Part shown: in pieces, positions 1 to 5,914 of the stretch
How the letters are laid out: each line of letters begins with the position of its first letter
How positions within the stretch are numbered: position 1 is the stretch's first letter
From: Gemmatimonadales bacterium
GTDB lineage: Bacteria; Gemmatimonadota; Gemmatimonadetes; Gemmatimonadales; GWC2-71-9
Direction of reading: 5' to 3'
Length of the DNA: 6,175 bases
Assembly: GCA_025929805.1 (NCBI GenBank)
Contig: JAICPP010000190.1
Span: 1 to 6,175, forward strand
Notes under the pieces: generated by a model
What the model was told of the DNA's origin: nothing
What the model saw: the letters and a program-made list of their open reading frames with translations, nothing else
Databases searched by the model: none
Translations under genes and position numbers: made by a program

Positions 1-240
1 GACACCCAGTTCGCGAGCCGCGGTAACAGCTCCGGCCACTGTGTTTGGAATGTCGTGCCACTTGAGGTCGAGGAAGACATTGAGGCCCCGATCGACCAGG
101 GTCCGAACCAAGCCCGGTCCTTCGCGGGTCACCAGCACCGAGCCGATCTTGACCCAACGAAGCTCAGGCAGCCTGTCCAGTAGCGGCAGCACATCGGCTA
201 CCCTGGGGACATCGAGCGCCAGAATCAGCTCAGACACCAT
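1..240 (-). CDS. pyrF: Orotidine 5'-phosphate decarboxylase, N-terminal 80 codons (cut by window edge)
   Basis: This enzyme decarboxylates OMP to UMP, the last step of de novo pyrimidine synthesis, in the cytosol. The visible part opens with the first beta strand and its substrate-binding aspartate (LALD, D10), then VKIG with K31, and then FLDLKWHDIPNTV. The last motif contains the family's catalytic D-x-K-x-x-D (D58, K60, D63), matching the E. coli Asp71-Lys73-Asp76 pattern known for this family. The reading frame runs off the left edge intact, so about two thirds of the protein is outside the window. The ATG at 240-238 lies inside the last codons of pyrD, an 11-nt overlap that suggests translational coupling. 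A GGAG sits 4 nt before this ATG. A GTG at 237-235 is better spaced from GGAG and could be the true start. Identity is secure. Confidence 0.95.
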   Translation of the reverse strand, partial: MVSELILALDVPRVADVLPLLDRLPELRWVKIGSVLVTREGPGLVRTLVDRGLNVFLDLKWHDIPNTVAGAVTAARELGV

Positions 241-1105
241 CACGCTCCAGATCGTGAACGATCCGCTCAGGCAAGTGCGGGTCGGCCAGGGCGGCGGTCC
301 CTACGGCGACCAGTGCGGCCCCGGCTCTCAGGTATTGTCTCACATCGGCGGCCGAACGCACGCCACCCACTCCGATGACCGGCATCCCTCCGGTGCGATC
401 CACGATGCGAGACACCGCCAAGATACCGAGCGGCAACAATGCGGGTCCGCTGATCCCACCGTTTCCGTGGCCGAGCCGTCGCTCGCCCTCATGATCGAAC
501 AGGAGACCAGGGAGGGTGTTTACCGCGGTGATCGCATCGGCACCGGCATCCCGAGCAGCCACAGCCACCGCACCTATGTCGGGAAGGAGTGGGGAGAGCT
601 TGGCCACGAGCGGGAGTCGGGTCCGGTCCCGGCAGACTGAGACGATGCGCTGCACGCACCCGACATCGGCGCCGAACTCAATGCCCCCGGCCGAGGTGTT
701 GGGGCACGAAAGGTTCAACTCGAAGGCGGTGATGGCCGGAAGGCCGTCGAGCCGCCGGACGACCTCACCATACTCCTCGACGGTGAACCCGACCACATTG
801 ACCAGCACTTGGGCTCGACGCAACCGATGGGAAAGCCAAGGCAAAAACTCGTTGCGAACCTGCTCGACTCCAGGATTGGCCAACCCCACCGAGTTCAGCA
901 TGCCGCCTCGGAACTCCGCGACGCGGGGAGCGACATTGCCCTGCCGGGGTTGCAGCGAGACCGCTTTGGTCACCAGCCCGCCGACCCGATCGAGCTCGAG
1001 TATGCCGTTCAGCTCGCGTCCGAACCCGGCGGTGCCGGCAGCCAGCAGAAGGGGATTTTGAAACCGGCGCCCGAGCAGCTCTCGCGAGATATCCGGGCGT
1101 TTCAC
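230..1105 (-). CDS. pyrD: Dihydroorotate dehydrogenase, class 1 (PyrDB-like catalytic subunit)
   Basis: This 291-aa FMN enzyme oxidises dihydroorotate to orotate, the fourth step of UMP synthesis. Visible motifs are LAAGTAGFG (21-29), TKAVS with K47, NSVGLANPG (71-79), ELNLSCPNT with N131, C134 and N136, AKLSP with K169, AVNT with N196, GGISGPAL (216-223) and GVGG (245-248). The cysteine in NLSCPN is the catalytic base of class 1 enzymes; class 2 enzymes carry serine. Class 2 also has an N-terminal membrane helix, which is missing here. General resemblance (GGIEFG after the active-site loop, ordinary length) favours subclass 1B, which normally works with the iron-sulfur flavoprotein PyrK, but no pyrK is in the window. 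The start is GTG at 1105-1103, sharing GTGA with the stop of the upstream lipoprotein gene; the ribosome binding site is weak, as expected for a coupled start. Class 1 is secure, 1B versus 1A less so. Confidence 0.95.
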   Translation of the reverse strand: MKRPDISRELLGRRFQNPLLLAAGTAGFGRELNGILELDRVGGLVTKAVSLQPRQGNVAPRVAEFRGGMLNSVGLANPGVEQVRNEFLPWLSHRLRRAQVLVNVVGFTVEEYGEVVRRLDGLPAITAFELNLSCPNTSAGGIEFGADVGCVQRIVSVCRDRTRLPLVAKLSPLLPDIGAVAVAARDAGADAITAVNTLPGLLFDHEGERRLGHGNGGISGPALLPLGILAVSRIVDRTGGMPVIGVGGVRSAADVRQYLRAGAALVAVGTAALADPHLPERIVHDLERDGV

Positions 1106-2547
1106 TTGGGCTCTTGGACCTTCGACCTTCCAGTGGTGGGCTGAAGTCGGCGGCCCGGCCGGTCGGCCGCCGGTGAGGTGCGTCGGGTTTCAGTGGACTT
1201 GGCCAGGGCCGAAGCAGCCGCAAAGGCGCCGAGGGAGTCCTCGAGCTGGCGGTACTCGGGAGTTGCCTCGCCCCAGACGGCAGCCACATAGGGACTCTCG
1301 AAGTAGCGCTCGTCGAGGAGGGCGCGGGCGCTGTCCGCCCAGCGCGGATTCAACTGCTGCGCGGCGAGAATGGCTTTGGGCCCATAGGGGGATCCAGGCC
1401 ATTCGGTTGGAATTCGGCGAAACATCGCTTCGGCCAGACGGTGAGCTCCCAGCACGTCTCGCGCCGATTCCGCGGCGAGAAAGAGGCCCAGGTCACCGTG
1501 AGCCGAGTCCGCCGTCGTCGACACTGCTGCGGTATGGACGTCAGCCACGCTCGAGGCGAAACGACCGATCTCATCACTCGCCACGTCCGAGCGCGCATCC
1601 AGCCGCTTGAGGCTGTCCAGGATAGGAGGGAGATCCGATGGCTGAGTTACTTGGGTCAGGTGCAATTGAATCAGGGCGAGGCCTGACCGAGTCGCTGCGT
1701 CACCATTACCTCCGATTGTCATGGCCTCTCGGAAGCGAGCTGCCGCGCGTGCCGGGTCGATCTTGCTCAGGCGAAGACCGTCCTCGAGCAGTATCCGGGA
1801 CTGAAGCTCGGGCGTCCGAGTCGAGACCCGACGCACCCGGTCCAGCAATAGGGACGCCGCCGACGGTTTATCCTTCCCGAGAATTACCACCAGTGAGTCC
1901 CACCGCTTGGTGGTATCGCCTTTGGCGATCATCGAATCGGTGAGCGCCAGGGCCGCTGGCACCCGGCCGGCTCCAGCCAAGGCAAGTACCCGTTCGGCAT
2001 CGGCCCGGGGCTCCTGAATTCCCGCTAAGGCGGCCAGGGCCCCCTCGTATTGACCGGCCTGGCGGAGCAGACGGGCCTGCTGGAAACGGGCCTCCTGACG
2101 TCGCTCTCGGTTCTTGCTGTCTCGTAGCCGACCGAAAGCAGCCTCTGCCGCACTCAAGTTGCCTATCGCCAACTGACAGCGGCCGCTGGCCAGCAGCGCC
2201 TCCTCGGTCAAATCGGTCCGCCGTTCCGTTATAAGCAGGCGGCTGAGCCAATTCAGCGCCTGATCACACTGGCCCAACCGGGCCAGCGCCACACCCCGCA
2301 ACAGTCCTGCCTCTGCGGCGTACTTGCTGGTCGGATGGCGCACCAGCACCGACTCTGCTTTGGTTGCCACCTGGCCCCAGAGCCCGTTGGCCTGGAAGGT
2401 CCGACCCTCCCGCTCGGCCTTTCGCGCCGACGAAGCCAGCCGGTTGGCGTTGTACATCCCGTTGTAATAGACACAGGCACCCAAGGCCCAGCTCAGGCTA
2501 GCTGCGGCCAGCAGGCTTACCGGCAGAGGTCTGCCTTTCAGGGTCAA
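1102..2547 (-). CDS. TPR-repeat lipoprotein, probably outer-membrane (BamD/YbgF-like architecture)
   Basis: This protein has about 481 residues and no identified enzymatic domain. The N-terminus is a lipoprotein signal peptide: K4 and R6, a hydrophobic stretch from about 9 to 21, then the lipobox L22-G23-A24-C25. The mature protein should start at C25 as a lipid-anchored protein. Residues about 35-200 are Ala/Leu-rich paired helices of TPR type (AAEAGLLRGVALARLGQCDQA, SAAEAAFGRLRDS, ARLLRQAGQYEGALAAL), and more helical repeats follow at about 250-300 and 355-440 (AEAMFRRIPTEWPGSPYGPKA). The Ser/Thr/Arg-rich C-terminus (450-481) looks disordered. TPR lipoproteins usually scaffold envelope complexes, and overlap with the amidase gene supports an envelope role; the partner is unknown. 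The start is unusual: TTG at 2547-2545 touches an AGGAGG (2553-2548) with no gap, while CTG at 2541-2539 is 6 nt from it. No ATG or GTG lies before the lipobox. Confidence 0.82.
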   Translation of the reverse strand: MTLKGRPLPVSLLAAASLSWALGACVYYNGMYNANRLASSARKAEREGRTFQANGLWGQVATKAESVLVRHPTSKYAAEAGLLRGVALARLGQCDQALNWLSRLLITERRTDLTEEALLASGRCQLAIGNLSAAEAAFGRLRDSKNRERRQEARFQQARLLRQAGQYEGALAALAGIQEPRADAERVLALAGAGRVPAALALTDSMIAKGDTTKRWDSLVVILGKDKPSAASLLLDRVRRVSTRTPELQSRILLEDGLRLSKIDPARAAARFREAMTIGGNGDAATRSGLALIQLHLTQVTQPSDLPPILDSLKRLDARSDVASDEIGRFASSVADVHTAAVSTTADSAHGDLGLFLAAESARDVLGAHRLAEAMFRRIPTEWPGSPYGPKAILAAQQLNPRWADSARALLDERYFESPYVAAVWGEATPEYRQLEDSLGAFAAASALAKSTETRRTSPAADRPGRRLQPTTGRSKVQEPK

Positions 2548-3740
2548 CCTCCTGATCCAACCATGGGACTGGTCTTTCGTTGATACTCGAGCAAGTACTC
2601 GACAATAGCATCGGCCAAGGCCGACGCAATCGCTCTTTGACTGGCGTATGAGGTCAGGAAACGTCCGTCTTCCGGATTGGTGCTGTAACCCAGTTCGATC
2701 AGAATGGCGGGGCGCCGGGCCGTCGTCAGCACCATGAACCCGGCCTGCTTTACGCCGCGACTCTCGCCGGTGTGAACCGTCTTGAGTCGCTGCTGCACCA
2801 GCTCCGCGGCGCGAGCCGACTCCCGCAGGTGCTCGTTCAACTGAAGGTCCTTCAGGATAAAATCGAGTCCTACTCCGGCAGGGCCCGCGGTCGTGCCCGC
2901 CTCGAACCGGACGGCTTCGTTCTCCATCTGCGCCACTCTTGCGGCATCCTCGGTTCGTGCCTCCGCCAGAAAGTACGTCTCGAATCCTCGAATGTCGGTG
3001 TATCCCCGCCGACGAGCGAGGGAGTTGACGTGCAGGCTGACGAAGAGGTCGCAGGACTCGGTGCAGTAGCTACCCCGATCGCCCAGAGCTATCAGGGTGT
3101 CTGACGTACGGGTCATCTGCACCCCCACGCCGCGGCGCTTCAGCTCGTTCCGAAGGAGGAGTCCCACCTGTAGGGTAACGTCTTTTTCCCGGGTACCTCG
3201 GGGAAAGAAGACGCCTGGGTTTCCCGGGTCCACTCCTCCGTGGCCCGGGTCAATGGTGACGCTGTGCCCCGGCCGCAGCCCGTTGGGAAGGCGGGTCTCC
3301 CGGGGAGAAACCTGCGCGCTGGCGGGGCGTTCCGGCGCTCCCGTCACCGTGAGTCGCGCTCGCCGGCCATCATAGCGGTAGCGGCTACCCAGATGAGCGG
3401 GCAGGATCTCGGCGACGAACTGGAACGGGAGGTAGAGGGTGTCGCGGGCGACCGATGCGGCTGCAGCCAGGGGCTGCAGCCGATTGCTGCACAGGCACAG
3501 AGGAGCACCGAGCAGAAAGCGGAAGCTCTCTCGGCCGACACTGACCTCGGCCCAGGCCTCGTTGACGGTGGCCGATCCATCGAGCGCCGACAGCAGGACG
3601 GGGGCGGCTATCACCGGCGCCCCGGTCTGGTCGATACGGACCGGAACCCGGGCCTCGCCCTTGGCTCCGGCGATGGTGACGACCTGGGGAGCGGAATCGA
3701 GGCTACCCAATGCGGCGAGCAGTATCAGGAACCCGATCAC
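2544..3740 (-). CDS. N-acetylmuramoyl-L-alanine amidase (Amidase_3, AmiC type) with N-terminal sheet domain
   Basis: This 398-aa zinc hydrolase cleaves the bond between MurNAc and L-Ala in peptidoglycan, probably in the periplasm during wall turnover or cell separation. The catalytic domain spans about 159-385. TIDPGHGGVDPG carries zinc ligand H167, REKDV carries E185, SLHVNS carries H237, and ILIELGYSTN carries the catalytic glutamate E349. All four expected residues are present. Residues about 20-135 form a separate beta-rich part ending in TLYLPFQFVAEILP and YRYDGRRARLTV, which resembles the copper-amine-oxidase N-like domain often found in front of such amidases; this is by eye only. The first 17 residues are hydrophobic (FLILLAALG) but have no basic residue before the core, so the export signal is atypical. 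The start is GTG at 3740-3738, overlapping the smpB stop as GTGA; I found no in-frame start upstream within the stretch I read. The stop overlaps the lipoprotein start. Confidence 0.93.
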   Translation of the reverse strand: MIGFLILLAALGSLDSAPQVVTIAGAKGEARVPVRIDQTGAPVIAAPVLLSALDGSATVNEAWAEVSVGRESFRFLLGAPLCLCSNRLQPLAAAASVARDTLYLPFQFVAEILPAHLGSRYRYDGRRARLTVTGAPERPASAQVSPRETRLPNGLRPGHSVTIDPGHGGVDPGNPGVFFPRGTREKDVTLQVGLLLRNELKRRGVGVQMTRTSDTLIALGDRGSYCTESCDLFVSLHVNSLARRRGYTDIRGFETYFLAEARTEDAARVAQMENEAVRFEAGTTAGPAGVGLDFILKDLQLNEHLRESARAAELVQQRLKTVHTGESRGVKQAGFMVLTTARRPAILIELGYSTNPEDGRFLTSYASQRAIASALADAIVEYLLEYQRKTSPMVGSGG

Positions 3741-4222
3741 CGGCGGCCCCGCGCTGAGATAGCTCGGGCTACTTCGCGCTCCTGGATCTTACGCTTGAGC
3801 GTCTCCCGCTTGTCGTGCTGCTTTTTGCCCTTGCCCAGCGCGAGAGCCACCTTGGCCCGCCCGTTCTTGAAATACAGCTCCAGAGGCACCAAGGTGAGCC
3901 CACGCTGCTCCACCGCGCCGATCATCTTTTCGATCTCCCGGCGATGCAACAGCAGCTTGCGGGCACGCACCGGATCGTGGTTGTAACGATTGCCCTGCTC
4001 ATAAGGCGTGATGTTCATCCCTTCCAGGAACACTTCGCCGTTCTTCACCCGGGCGTAGGCCTCCCGTATGCTCGCCTTCCCGTTCCGAAGCGACTTCACC
4101 TCCGTCCCCGTCAGCACGATGCCGGTTTCCCAGGTCTCGAGGACATGGTAGTCGTGGGTTGCCTTGGGATTCCGGGCGACCGTCTGTTTTCGGTCGGCCG
4201 GCGGAGTGGAATCGCGGCTCAC
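3737..4222 (-). CDS. smpB: SsrA-binding protein SmpB
   Basis: SmpB binds tmRNA and brings it to stalled ribosomes for trans-translation. From the GTG at 4222-4220 the product is 161 aa, normal for the family. Conserved blocks are NPKATHDYHVLETWETG (18-34), LTGTEVKSLRNGKASIREAY (37-56), the FLEGMNITPYEQG segment (65-77), NHDPVRARKLLLH (81-93), GLTLVPLELYFKNGRAKV (108-125) and the lysine-rich GKGKKQHDKRE (130-140). The last precedes a basic tail that in known SmpB proteins becomes helical in the decoding centre. An upstream in-frame TTG (4252-4250) would add ten residues but has no obvious ribosome binding site, whereas AGGA lies 8 nt before the GTG, so I prefer the GTG. It appears to be the first gene of the run to pyrF, and the amidase gene starts inside its stop. 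The tmRNA gene itself is not in the window. Confidence 0.96.
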   Translation of the reverse strand: MSRDSTPPADRKQTVARNPKATHDYHVLETWETGIVLTGTEVKSLRNGKASIREAYARVKNGEVFLEGMNITPYEQGNRYNHDPVRARKLLLHRREIEKMIGAVEQRGLTLVPLELYFKNGRAKVALALGKGKKQHDKRETLKRKIQEREVARAISARGRR

Positions 4223-4228
4223 TGGAGG

Positions 4229-4246
4229 TATCCTAAGCAAAGGATA
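4229..4246 (-). promoter_or_regulatory. smpB: Small hairpin covering the smpB ribosome binding site
   Basis: A perfect 6-bp inverted repeat, TATCCT and AGGATA with a 6-nt loop, lies just before smpB. In the transcript the 3' arm contains the AGGA that serves as Shine-Dalgarno sequence for the GTG at 4222. Pairing would therefore hide the ribosome binding site. The stem is short and AU-containing, so it may be only marginally stable. A regulatory role is inference. Confidence 0.35.
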
Positions 4247-4250
4247 AGCC

Positions 4251-4372
4251 AAGACGGGAACGAAAGGAAAGACGGGAAGGTCGGGAAGAAAGGCCGGAAC
4301 GGAGCCTTCCGGACCAATCGGAGGGCTTCACGTTTCTTACCTTTCTGTCTTTCCCGTCCTTCCCGTCTTTCC
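4251..4372. repeat. Intergenic imperfect inverted repeat built from 9-nt AARGACGGG-like units
   Basis: The left arm (4266-4293) and right arm (4340-4372) are inverted copies: the first 22 positions of each agree at 21, after which the right arm has 5 extra bases before both end in GAAAGG. Each arm is made of loose 9-nt units (AAAGACGGG, AAGGACGGG, AAAGACAG), and another unit lies outside the left arm at 4251-4258. The 46-nt spacer contains a smaller hairpin, CCGGAA (4294-4299) with TTCCGG (4307-4312). It fills the gap between the tRNA-Leu 3' end (11 nt away) and smpB. It could be a dispersed intergenic repeat, a processing or termination structure for the upstream transcript, or a leader structure of smpB. 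It lacks the compact stem and U-tract of a classical terminator. Confidence 0.7.
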
Positions 4373-4383
4373 AAACGTCCTCA

Positions 4384-4467
4384 TGCCGAAGGCGGGACTC
4401 GAACCCGCACGGGCTTGCGCCCACTGCGCCCTGAACGCAGCGCGTCTACCAGTTCCACCACTTCGGC
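4384..4467 (-). tRNA. tRNA-Leu, anticodon CAG
   Basis: The 84-nt minus-strand gene folds as a class II tRNA. The acceptor stem is GCCGAAG paired with CTTCGGC, with discriminator A at 4384. The D arm contains the typical GGTAGAC region. The anticodon stem is CTGCG/CGCAG with loop TTCAGGG, giving anticodon CAG (complement of 4431-4433), which reads the CUG leucine codon. A long variable arm (GGGC-GCAA-GCCC) identifies the Leu/Ser/Tyr class. The T arm is GCGGG-TTCGAGT-CCCGC. CCA is not encoded (the genome continues TGA after A73), so it must be added after transcription. The gene begins 13 nt after the stop of the CysO-MoeZ-like fusion gene. Confidence 0.97.
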
Positions 4468-4480
4468 GAAGCCCGAAAAC

Positions 4481-5911
4481 CTAATACCGCGGCATGCCTA
4501 CTTCAATCCGATCGGCCCAGGCATCGATGCCTCCCGCAAGGCTTCGGACCCGACCAAATCCTGCGCCCTTGAGGAGGGCGAGCGCCTTCATCGAGCGGAC
4601 TCCATGGTGGCAGTGGGTGACTATCTCGGCATGACCGTCAAGCTCGCCCAGGCGCTCGGGCAGCTGACCCAGCGGAATCAGCCGAGCCCCTTCGATATGG
4701 GCGATGTCCCATTCGTGCGGCTCGCGCACGTCGATGAGCACCAGATCCGGGCCTTTCTGGTCCATCTCGCGGCGCAGCTCTTCGGCGCTGATCTCCGGAC
4801 CGGCATACGCCGGCTCCGCCCCGATTCCGCAGAACGCTTCGTAGTCGATCAGCTCATGGATGGTAGGCTGCTCGCCGCAAATCGGACAGCCGGGATCCTT
4901 GCGGAGCTGGAGCTCGCGAAAGCGGAGCTTGAGCGCATCGAAGAGCAACAGCCGTCCAACGAGTGAGTCTCCCGCGCCGATGATCCACTTGATCGTCTCC
5001 AGCGCCTGGATACTTCCGATGATTCCCGGGAGCACCCCTAGCACGCCGCCCTCGGCGCAGCTCGGCACCAGTCCGGGAGGAGGCGGCTCCGCATAGAGGC
5101 ACCGGTAGCAGGGTCCCTCTTTGGCGTAAAACACCGAGGCCTGGCCTTCGAACCGGAAGATGCTGCCGTAGACGTTGGGCTTGCCCAGCAGCACGCAGGC
5201 ATCGTTTACCAGATATCGAGTCGCAAAGTTGTCGGTGCCGTCCACGACGATGTCGTACTCGCCCAGAATCTCCAGTGCATTCTCCGCGGTGAGTCGCGTC
5301 TCATGCTTCTCGATCCGCACGTTGGGGTTGACATCGTTCAATCGAGCTTCGGCGGACTCGAGCTTGAGGCGACCCAGGTCAGCGGTGCCGTGTACGATTT
5401 GGCGCTGCAGGTTGGTGAGATCGACCACATCGAAGTCCACTATGCCGATGGTTCCGACCCCCGCCGCGGCAAGGTAGAGCGACAGCGGTGATCCCAGACC
5501 CCCGGCCCCAATCGTGAGGACGCGGGCCGCCTTGAGCTTCCGCTGGCCGGCCAAGCCCACTTCCGGCAGCAACAGGTGCCGGGAATAACGGAGCACTTCG
5601 GCGTGGGATAGCGACGGCTCCGTACCCAGTGTGGGGGAGCCCCCGGCGATGCTGGGCACGATAGTCAGTACATCTCCCGGACGGACGGGGGTGGCGGTAG
5701 ACGAGAGCTGCCGAATGTCGGTCTCGTTGAGATAAAGATTCACGAAGCTCCGCAATCGGCCATCGTCCTGGAGCAGGTGCCGCTTGAGGCCGGCATGGGT
5801 AGTGAGCAGTTCGTCGAGCACCTGGCCTACGGTGTCGCCGTCCAGCTCGATCGTGTCCTGGCCCGCGGTAAAGCTCCGGAGCGGGGTAGGAATGGAGACA
5901 GTTATAGGCAT
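4481..5911 (-). CDS. CysO-like sulfur carrier fused to MoeB/MoeZ E1 adenylyltransferase and rhodanese
   Basis: This 476-aa protein has three domains. Residues 1-91 are a ubiquitin-fold sulfur carrier ending in SIAGG; ITVSIPTPLRSFTAGQ, SFVNLYLNETDIR and LTIVPSIAGG closely resemble mycobacterial CysO as I remember it. After a short linker (92-101), residues about 102-360 are a ThiF/MoeB-type E1: RYSRHLLLPEVG (108-119), ATP-binding GAGGLG (135-140), DLTNLQRQ (164-171), VDGTDN with D224 and D227, zinc cysteines C268/C271 and C342/C345, and SCAEGGVLG with C285. Residues about 374-476 are a rhodanese with active loop CHHGVRS (C434-S440). Known MoeZ proteins have only the last two domains; they adenylate a carrier's terminal glycine and convert it to a thiocarboxylate. 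Likely roles are cysteine synthesis through a CysO-type carrier, molybdopterin or tRNA thiolation. The diglycine is internal and would need cutting to work as a free carrier. ATG at 5911 has GAGGTG 6 nt upstream. Confidence 0.93.
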   Translation of the reverse strand: MPITVSIPTPLRSFTAGQDTIELDGDTVGQVLDELLTTHAGLKRHLLQDDGRLRSFVNLYLNETDIRQLSSTATPVRPGDVLTIVPSIAGGSPTLGTEPSLSHAEVLRYSRHLLLPEVGLAGQRKLKAARVLTIGAGGLGSPLSLYLAAAGVGTIGIVDFDVVDLTNLQRQIVHGTADLGRLKLESAEARLNDVNPNVRIEKHETRLTAENALEILGEYDIVVDGTDNFATRYLVNDACVLLGKPNVYGSIFRFEGQASVFYAKEGPCYRCLYAEPPPPGLVPSCAEGGVLGVLPGIIGSIQALETIKWIIGAGDSLVGRLLLFDALKLRFRELQLRKDPGCPICGEQPTIHELIDYEAFCGIGAEPAYAGPEISAEELRREMDQKGPDLVLIDVREPHEWDIAHIEGARLIPLGQLPERLGELDGHAEIVTHCHHGVRSMKALALLKGAGFGRVRSLAGGIDAWADRIEVGMPRY

Positions 5912-5914
5912 GAA

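Noticed and set aside
41..1061. Long plus-strand open frames opposite pyrF and pyrD (41-640 and 516-1061)
   Set aside because: Low-complexity Ser/Arg/Pro-rich translations antisense to unmistakable pyrimidine genes; shadows only.
4220..4252. TTG at 4252 as the smpB start
   Set aside because: No Shine-Dalgarno precedes it, the extra ten residues do not look like the family, and the GTG at 4222 has AGGA 8 nt upstream.
4251..4372. The repeated units as a CRISPR array
   Set aside because: Units are about 9 nt, contiguous and imperfect, in inverted blocks, with no spacers and no cas genes.
4266..4372. The inverted repeat as a classical rho-independent terminator
   Set aside because: The arms are too long, the loop is 46 nt, and only a broken T-rich stretch follows on the minus strand.
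4233..4424. A 63-codon minus-strand frame with a WKDGKDGKDRKV repeat
   Set aside because: It spans most of the tRNA and the inverted repeat; the Lys-Asp-Gly repeat is just translation of the 9-nt DNA units.
4484..4510. TTGAAG and TAGGTT or TATTAG as a promoter for the tRNA
   Set aside because: The better -10-like box is only 14 nt away and the one at 17 nt matches poorly; not strong enough to call.
3815..4966. A 383-codon plus-strand open frame running across smpB, the tRNA and the fusion gene
   Set aside because: It crosses a well-formed tRNA and lies antisense to two clearly conserved genes. It shows no recognisable motif and is explained by high GC.
5580..5640. Internal start that would make a separate E1-rhodanese protein
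   Set aside because: The only candidates are a CTG at residue 95 and a GTG at residue 106, neither with a visible ribosome binding site, and the GTG would cut into the conserved start of the E1 domain.
5630..5650. Programmed frameshift at the GGGGG run encoding the diglycine, which could release a free carrier
   Set aside because: I read both alternative frames after the run: neither meets a stop soon after GG, so shifting would not yield a carrier ending in Gly-Gly.
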